This document shows positions 6,441 through 9,855 of a stretch of 9,855 bases of DNA, piece by piece (the first letter of the stretch is position 1; the number at the start of each line of letters is the position of its first letter). The position numbers and the translations under genes are program-made. Source of the stretch: JAIRQX01 sp031556255 (GTDB lineage: Bacteria > Chrysiogenota > Deferribacteres > Deferribacterales > JAISNW01). The stretch lies in the NCBI GenBank assembly GCA_031556255.1, contig JAVBTI010000136.1, positions 1 through 9,855 of the forward strand. The letters are read 5' to 3'. The notes under the pieces were generated by a model, which ran no database searches, was not told where the DNA came from, and saw only the letters and a list, made by a program, of their open reading frames with translations.

Positions 6441-7312
6441 TCAAGGGGGCACTTTTTATTTTCGGCAGGCTGCCTCTGCATTTCGTACAGGCGGTGGCGG
6501 GTGCCGCGGGTACTGTAGCCTGGTATGCCCTGCGGGAGAGACATCATGTGGCGATAAAAAACGCAGAGATAATCGGCGCGCCCGATCCCGCGGCATGCGC
6601 AAAGAGTTCGTTCAGGCACACATTCAAAGCGTACCTTGAAACGGCCTACCTTCACAGGGTTGACCAAAAGTTCCTTGAAAAATATGTCACATATGAAGGA
6701 AAAGAGCATTATGACGCGCTCCGGCGCGACAGCCTTCCATTCATATTTGTCAACGCCCATATAGGCTCGTGGGATCTAAGCGTCCCCGTGGTAACAACGC
6801 AATACGATTTCAAAGCGCTTGTGGTAGGCAGGGAATCGAACAGCGAAGCACTCAACCGCATTCTGGAGGAAGAGCGCAGCGGCAACCACATTGCATATGT
6901 GACGGAAAAGGGGTATATTGAGAAAGTAGCGGAATATGATAAGTTGGGCTATGTCACCGGATCCTTACTGGATCACAACATAACCAGAAGCAACAGCGTC
7001 GCAGTACCCTTCTTCGGGCTGAAGGTGCGTACGGCGGCAGGGATAGCGGCGGTATGTGTCCGTAAAAAAATTCCGATGCTCCCCTGCTACCTCATCCGTA
7101 AGGAAAAAGGCTTTCATATCGTAACACACGCGCCGATTTATCCGAATACGGAATTGAAGCCCAAAGAGCGGATCGAAGACCTGGCGGCGCGCATGAACCT
7201 CGAGTTTGAAACGATTATAAGGGAATACCCCGATCAGTGGTATCTGCTGCACAGGAGATTTAAAAAGGTGGAAGGCGATGACGGCAAAATCTACAGCGTT
7301 TATAGATCGTGA
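6428..7312 (+). CDS. lpxL: LpxL/HtrB-family lipid A late acyltransferase
   Basis: This enzyme adds a secondary acyl chain to Kdo-lipid A, normally from acyl-ACP, at the inner membrane. The 294-residue protein has an N-terminal membrane segment (about 3-33) and the H-X4-D catalytic motif H-I-G-S-W-D (His111, Asp116). The family block G-S-L-L-D-H-N (178-184) ends in V-P-F-F-G-L (193-198), and the C-terminal signature is P-D-Q-W-Y-L-L-H-R-R-F-K (268-279). Most relatives have Asp-Gln where this protein has Asp182-His183-Asn184. ATG 6428 is preferred because the protein then begins Met-Tyr-Trp-Leu at the membrane helix, with GGAAAGG at 6410-6416. GTG 6416 would extend it by four residues. Overlaps of 13 bases with waaA and 35 bases with gmhB indicate coupling. 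Acyl-chain length and position (LpxL versus LpxM role) cannot be assigned. Confidence 0.9.
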   Translation: MYWLIKGALFIFGRLPLHFVQAVAGAAGTVAWYALRERHHVAIKNAEIIGAPDPAACAKSSFRHTFKAYLETAYLHRVDQKFLEKYVTYEGKEHYDALRRDSLPFIFVNAHIGSWDLSVPVVTTQYDFKALVVGRESNSEALNRILEEERSGNHIAYVTEKGYIEKVAEYDKLGYVTGSLLDHNITRSNSVAVPFFGLKVRTAAGIAAVCVRKKIPMLPCYLIRKEKGFHIVTHAPIYPNTELKPKERIEDLAARMNLEFETIIREYPDQWYLLHRRFKKVEGDDGKIYSVYRS

Positions 7313-7850
7313 CGGCACAATAAACATAGACGGTGGCTATATAAACCACCCGGACAACTTCGAAATCTATCCGTTCGCGGCGCAGGCGCTGCGCATGCTC
7401 AATATGGCGGGCTGGCAGGTCGTTATCATCACGAACCAGTCCGGCATCGGACGCGGCTTTTACACCACAGAGATTATGAATGAGATACACGCTAAGATGT
7501 ATAAACATTTAGAATCGCAGGGTGTCAGGATAGACGGACTTTACTACTGCCCCCACGACCCGAACTCCAAGATCGAAGAGTACCGCAAAGACTGCGACTG
7601 CCGTAAGCCCAAAACGGGCATGTTTGAACAAGCGATCCGCGAACTGCCCGTGGACACAAAAAATATGATGATTGTGGGCGACAAATACGGTGACATGGAG
7701 GCCGGTTTCAAAATCGGCGCAAAAACCATCATGGTAAACACAGGGTACGGCAGGGGCGAGTTCGTCCAGAAGTCCGCCCGCTGGCCGCGCCAGCCGGATC
7801 ACAGGGCGGAAAATCTGCTGGAAGCCGCAAGAATAATAACCGGAATATGA
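7278..7850 (+). CDS. gmhB: D-glycero-D-manno-heptose-1,7-bisphosphate 7-phosphatase
   Basis: GmhB removes the 7-phosphate in the ADP-heptose pathway, feeding inner-core LPS heptose. This 190-residue cytoplasmic HAD-superfamily protein is full length. HAD motif I is F-I-D-R-D-G-T with nucleophile Asp10 and acid/base Asp12. Motif II is I-T-N-Q-S-G with Thr52. Motif III/IV comprises Lys112 near R-K-P-K and V-G-D-K-Y-G-D-M with Asp135 and Asp139. The GmhB zinc site is visible as C-P-H (Cys91, His93) and C-D-C (Cys106, Cys108). ATG 7278 is supported by AAGGTGG at 7265-7271 six bases upstream. Its 5' end lies inside lpxL and its TGA overlaps the next ATG by four bases (ATGA). The anomeric specificity (alpha or beta heptose) is not decided by sequence. 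No GmhA or HldE gene is in the window, so they must lie elsewhere. Confidence 0.93.
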   Translation: MTAKSTAFIDRDGTINIDGGYINHPDNFEIYPFAAQALRMLNMAGWQVVIITNQSGIGRGFYTTEIMNEIHAKMYKHLESQGVRIDGLYYCPHDPNSKIEEYRKDCDCRKPKTGMFEQAIRELPVDTKNMMIVGDKYGDMEAGFKIGAKTIMVNTGYGRGEFVQKSARWPRQPDHRAENLLEAARIITGI

Positions 7851-8779
7851 ATAAAGAGATAATTTTCGGTCCTGTAGCCTCCCGCAGACTGGGCAGGAGT
7901 CTGGGCGTAAATATTGTGCCTGAAAAGATTTGCAGCCTCGACTGCCTGTACTGCGAGGTTTGTAAAACGAACGCACTCACGCTGAAACGCGCGCCCTACA
8001 TCCCGGCTGATAGGATACTGGCCGAATTCAGGGCAAAATATCCCCTTCTGAAAGACAGGGTGGACGTGGTGACAATCACCGGCGCCGGCGAACCCACGCT
8101 GAACAGTCAGCTTAAAGAGATAGTATCCGGCATAAAGGCTGTGTCGGAGCACCCGGTGGGAATTCTCACAAACTCCACCATGCTTTCGGACAGCAATGTG
8201 GCGGAAGCGCTCCTGCCCCTTGATATAGTGGTGCCCAGCCTGGACGCTGTCACCCAGAGCGTGTTTGAAGCGGCCGACCGCCCCGCCCCCGGCCTTGAAA
8301 TAAGCAAAATAATCGAATCCCTTGTGTCTTTTTCCCATAAATTCAAAGGAAAGTTGTACCTGGAAATCCTGCTGGTCAAAGGAGTGAATGATTCACCGGG
8401 TGAGCTCCTGAAATTCGCGGAAACGGCAAAGCGCATACGGCACGATAAAATACAGCTTGGCACGGTGTTCCGCCCTCCAGCCTGGGAAGGCACGGAACGC
8501 CTGCCGGAAAAAGAGCTTGAGGACGCCTATCTACTCCTCTCAAAACAGGGACTGAATGTGGAGCCCGTGGGAGCGTTCAGCGGACGGATAGCTATAAAAA
8601 CCATGCCGGATATGAAAAAACAGCTTGTGGAATCGCTGCTGCGCATGCGTCCGTCCACAATACATGATATATCAGCCGGGATGGGAATTTCAGTCGAAGA
8701 AGCCGGGAATATTATATCGACCATTGATTTCGTGCAAACGCAGGATTACGACGGCGAGACATACTACAGCATAAGATAA
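7847..8779 (+). CDS. COG0731-type radical SAM protein
   Basis: This 310-residue radical SAM protein has the 4Fe-4S motif C-S-L-D-C-L-Y-C (Cys29, Cys33, Cys36) and the SAM-binding segment T-I-T-G-A-G-E-P-T (76-84). The N-terminal signature F-G-P-V-A-S-R-R-L-G-R-S-L-G (7-20) marks the bacterial COG0731 group, distantly related to the tRNA wyosine enzyme TYW1. Residues about 257-310 look like a winged-helix domain ending in a beta-hairpin (Y-D-G-E-T-Y-Y). The substrate is unknown for this bacterial group. The gene is coupled to gmhB by an ATGA overlap and to the transporter by a TAATG overlap, so it is co-expressed with LPS genes. That does not prove an LPS role. It is cytoplasmic and probably oxygen sensitive, as for radical SAM enzymes in general. 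Confidence 0.9.
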   Translation: MNKEIIFGPVASRRLGRSLGVNIVPEKICSLDCLYCEVCKTNALTLKRAPYIPADRILAEFRAKYPLLKDRVDVVTITGAGEPTLNSQLKEIVSGIKAVSEHPVGILTNSTMLSDSNVAEALLPLDIVVPSLDAVTQSVFEAADRPAPGLEISKIIESLVSFSHKFKGKLYLEILLVKGVNDSPGELLKFAETAKRIRHDKIQLGTVFRPPAWEGTERLPEKELEDAYLLLSKQGLNVEPVGAFSGRIAIKTMPDMKKQLVESLLRMRPSTIHDISAGMGISVEEAGNIISTIDFVQTQDYDGETYYSIR

Positions 8780-9855
8780 TGAAAACAGTCCATATCAAAG
8801 AGTGGCTGCCCGTAATAGGGCTTTCCCTCGCCACCTTCCTTTTCCTGACTTCGGAAACACTGCCGGTGGGGCTGCTGCCGGAAATAGCGCAAAGCCTGGG
8901 GAAAAGCGAGGCAAGCACGGGGCTGTTGGTCACCGGATATGCGTGGATTGTCGCCCTGCTCTCCCTTCCACTAACCCTCTTTACCGCAAAGATAAACAGG
9001 CGGCCGCTTCTTGTGATCCTGCTTATCGTTTTCGTGACGGGGAACTTTGTTGCCAGCCGGTCCCACACTTATTCCACAATCTTCATCGCCCGCGTGATTG
9101 TGGCGTTCAGCCACTCCATATTCTGGTCTATCACGGCACCCCTGGCGGCGCGCCTTTCCCCAAAAGGCCGCTATACAATAGGATTGGGGATGATTTCCGG
9201 CGGCGTTGCCATAGGGACAGTCCTGGGAGTGCCCCTGGCCACTCTGGTAGGGCAGCATTTCGGCTGGCGCACGGCCTTCTTCTCCATAACGGCGACCGGG
9301 ATTATAATAATCATCGCGCTACTAAGATTACTGCCCACGCTTCCCAGCGAAAATGCGGGCACTTTCAGGAGCCTGCCTGCCCTTGTCCGCAATAAACCGC
9401 TCATAGCTGCATATGCGGTTACAGTATTTTCCGTCACCGGGTATTTTACAGTTTTCACATACTTTGTGCCCTTCATCAAGGGCATATTAAACGTTCCGGC
9501 GGAACAGGTGGCCGGCGTACTGCTGCTTTTTGGAATTTCGGGTTTAATAGGCATCTATACCGCAAGCAAATATATGGACGGATATTCAAGACGGCTGCTT
9601 TTGCTGGGGATGGGTACTGTGGTGATCACGCTGGCTTTACTGGGGCTGATGAACAGTCTGCCGCCCGCCCTGCCGCTCATAATTTTGTGGAGCGCCGGAC
9701 TCAGCACATTTTATATGTCGCTGCAGGGATGGGTTTTACGTCTTTCGCCGGCATATGCCGATGCCGCGGTATCAATATACTCGGGGATCTTTAATGTGGG
9801 GATAGGAAGCGGAGCATTTATCGGCGGCCGGATTGTCGATCACGGAGGCCTGCCC
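8779..9855 (+). CDS. sotB: MFS sugar efflux transporter, SotB-like (partial, cut by window end)
   Basis: The frame is open from ATG 8779 to the last base, giving 359 residues without a stop. From memory E. coli SotB (YdeA) is about 396 residues, so some 35-40 C-terminal residues would lie outside. The protein is a multi-helix MFS permease of the drug/sugar:H+ antiporter type. SotB-like landmarks are T-S-E-T-L-P-V-G-L-L-P (24-34) in helix 1, Y-A-W-I-V-A-L-L-S-L-P (54-64) in helix 2, R-V-I-V-A-F-S-H-S-I-F-W-S-I-T-A (105-120), G-Q-H-F-G-W-R (158-164) after helix 5, L-L-P-T-L-P-S-E (184-191) and S-G-I-F-N-V-G-I-G-S-G (335-345). SotB exports sugars such as arabinose and IPTG. The start overlaps the previous stop by one base (TAATG), so translation is coupled. 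Why an exporter follows LPS genes is unclear. It is the last visible operon gene. Confidence 0.87.
   Translation, partial: MKTVHIKEWLPVIGLSLATFLFLTSETLPVGLLPEIAQSLGKSEASTGLLVTGYAWIVALLSLPLTLFTAKINRRPLLVILLIVFVTGNFVASRSHTYSTIFIARVIVAFSHSIFWSITAPLAARLSPKGRYTIGLGMISGGVAIGTVLGVPLATLVGQHFGWRTAFFSITATGIIIIIALLRLLPTLPSENAGTFRSLPALVRNKPLIAAYAVTVFSVTGYFTVFTYFVPFIKGILNVPAEQVAGVLLLFGISGLIGIYTASKYMDGYSRRLLLLGMGTVVITLALLGLMNSLPPALPLIILWSAGLSTFYMSLQGWVLRLSPAYADAAVSIYSGIFNVGIGSGAFIGGRIVDHGGLP

Noticed and set aside
8802..9395. Plus-strand open frame within the transporter gene
   Set aside because: The frame from 8779 gives an uninterrupted SotB-like permease; this one is an out-of-phase shadow rich in His/Arg/Pro.
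1..9855. Mobile elements, CRISPR arrays, tRNA, rRNA, or a defence-type cluster
   Set aside because: No transposase, regular repeat array, tRNA-like fold or nuclease/toxin gene was seen on either strand.

Overview
The window looks like chromosomal DNA of a Gram-negative bacterium with lipid A/Kdo/heptose lipopolysaccharide. GC content is moderate, and genes are packed head to tail with stop/start overlaps. The lipoprotein, the REC-PAS-GGDEF regulator and the LPS genes would fit Deferribacterota (Geovibrio, Denitrovibrio or Seleniivibrio type). That placement is an impression from protein character, not a database result.

Left part (1-1964). A lipoprotein with a C-terminal LysM domain (9-800) ends in a clear rho-independent terminator (824-853). 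Next come a possible promoter and an unrecognised secreted protein with an outer-membrane-like C-terminus (961-1719, TTG start). After it lies what looks like the remnant of a small beta-rich periplasmic domain (about 1744-1940). The remnant's reading frame runs into the 3' end of the converging gene.

Middle (1965-3489). A minus-strand response-regulator diguanylate cyclase (REC-PAS-GGDEF) is divided from the right-hand operon by a divergent regulatory region. That region holds candidate promoters in both directions, a 10-bp palindrome and a leader hairpin.

Right part (3490 to the window end). Seven plus-strand genes form one tight, translationally coupled operon: a DegT/DnrJ/EryC1/StrS sugar aminotransferase, a DUF374 acyltransferase-like protein, Kdo transferase (waaA), a LpxL-type lipid A late acyltransferase, heptose-bisphosphate phosphatase (gmhB), a COG0731-type radical SAM protein, and a SotB-like sugar efflux transporter cut by the window end. 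Together they point to assembly of lipid A and the inner core: an amino-sugar precursor, acylation, Kdo addition and ADP-heptose supply. The radical SAM protein and the exporter are less obvious passengers.

The most notable point is the DUF374 gene. Its family homology extends 81 residues upstream of the first in-frame ATG/GTG/TTG codon. The only sensible start for the full protein is a CTG at 4595, so it either uses a non-canonical start or has lost its start codon. I saw no mobile element, CRISPR array, tRNA or rRNA, and no clear previously undescribed multi-gene system.
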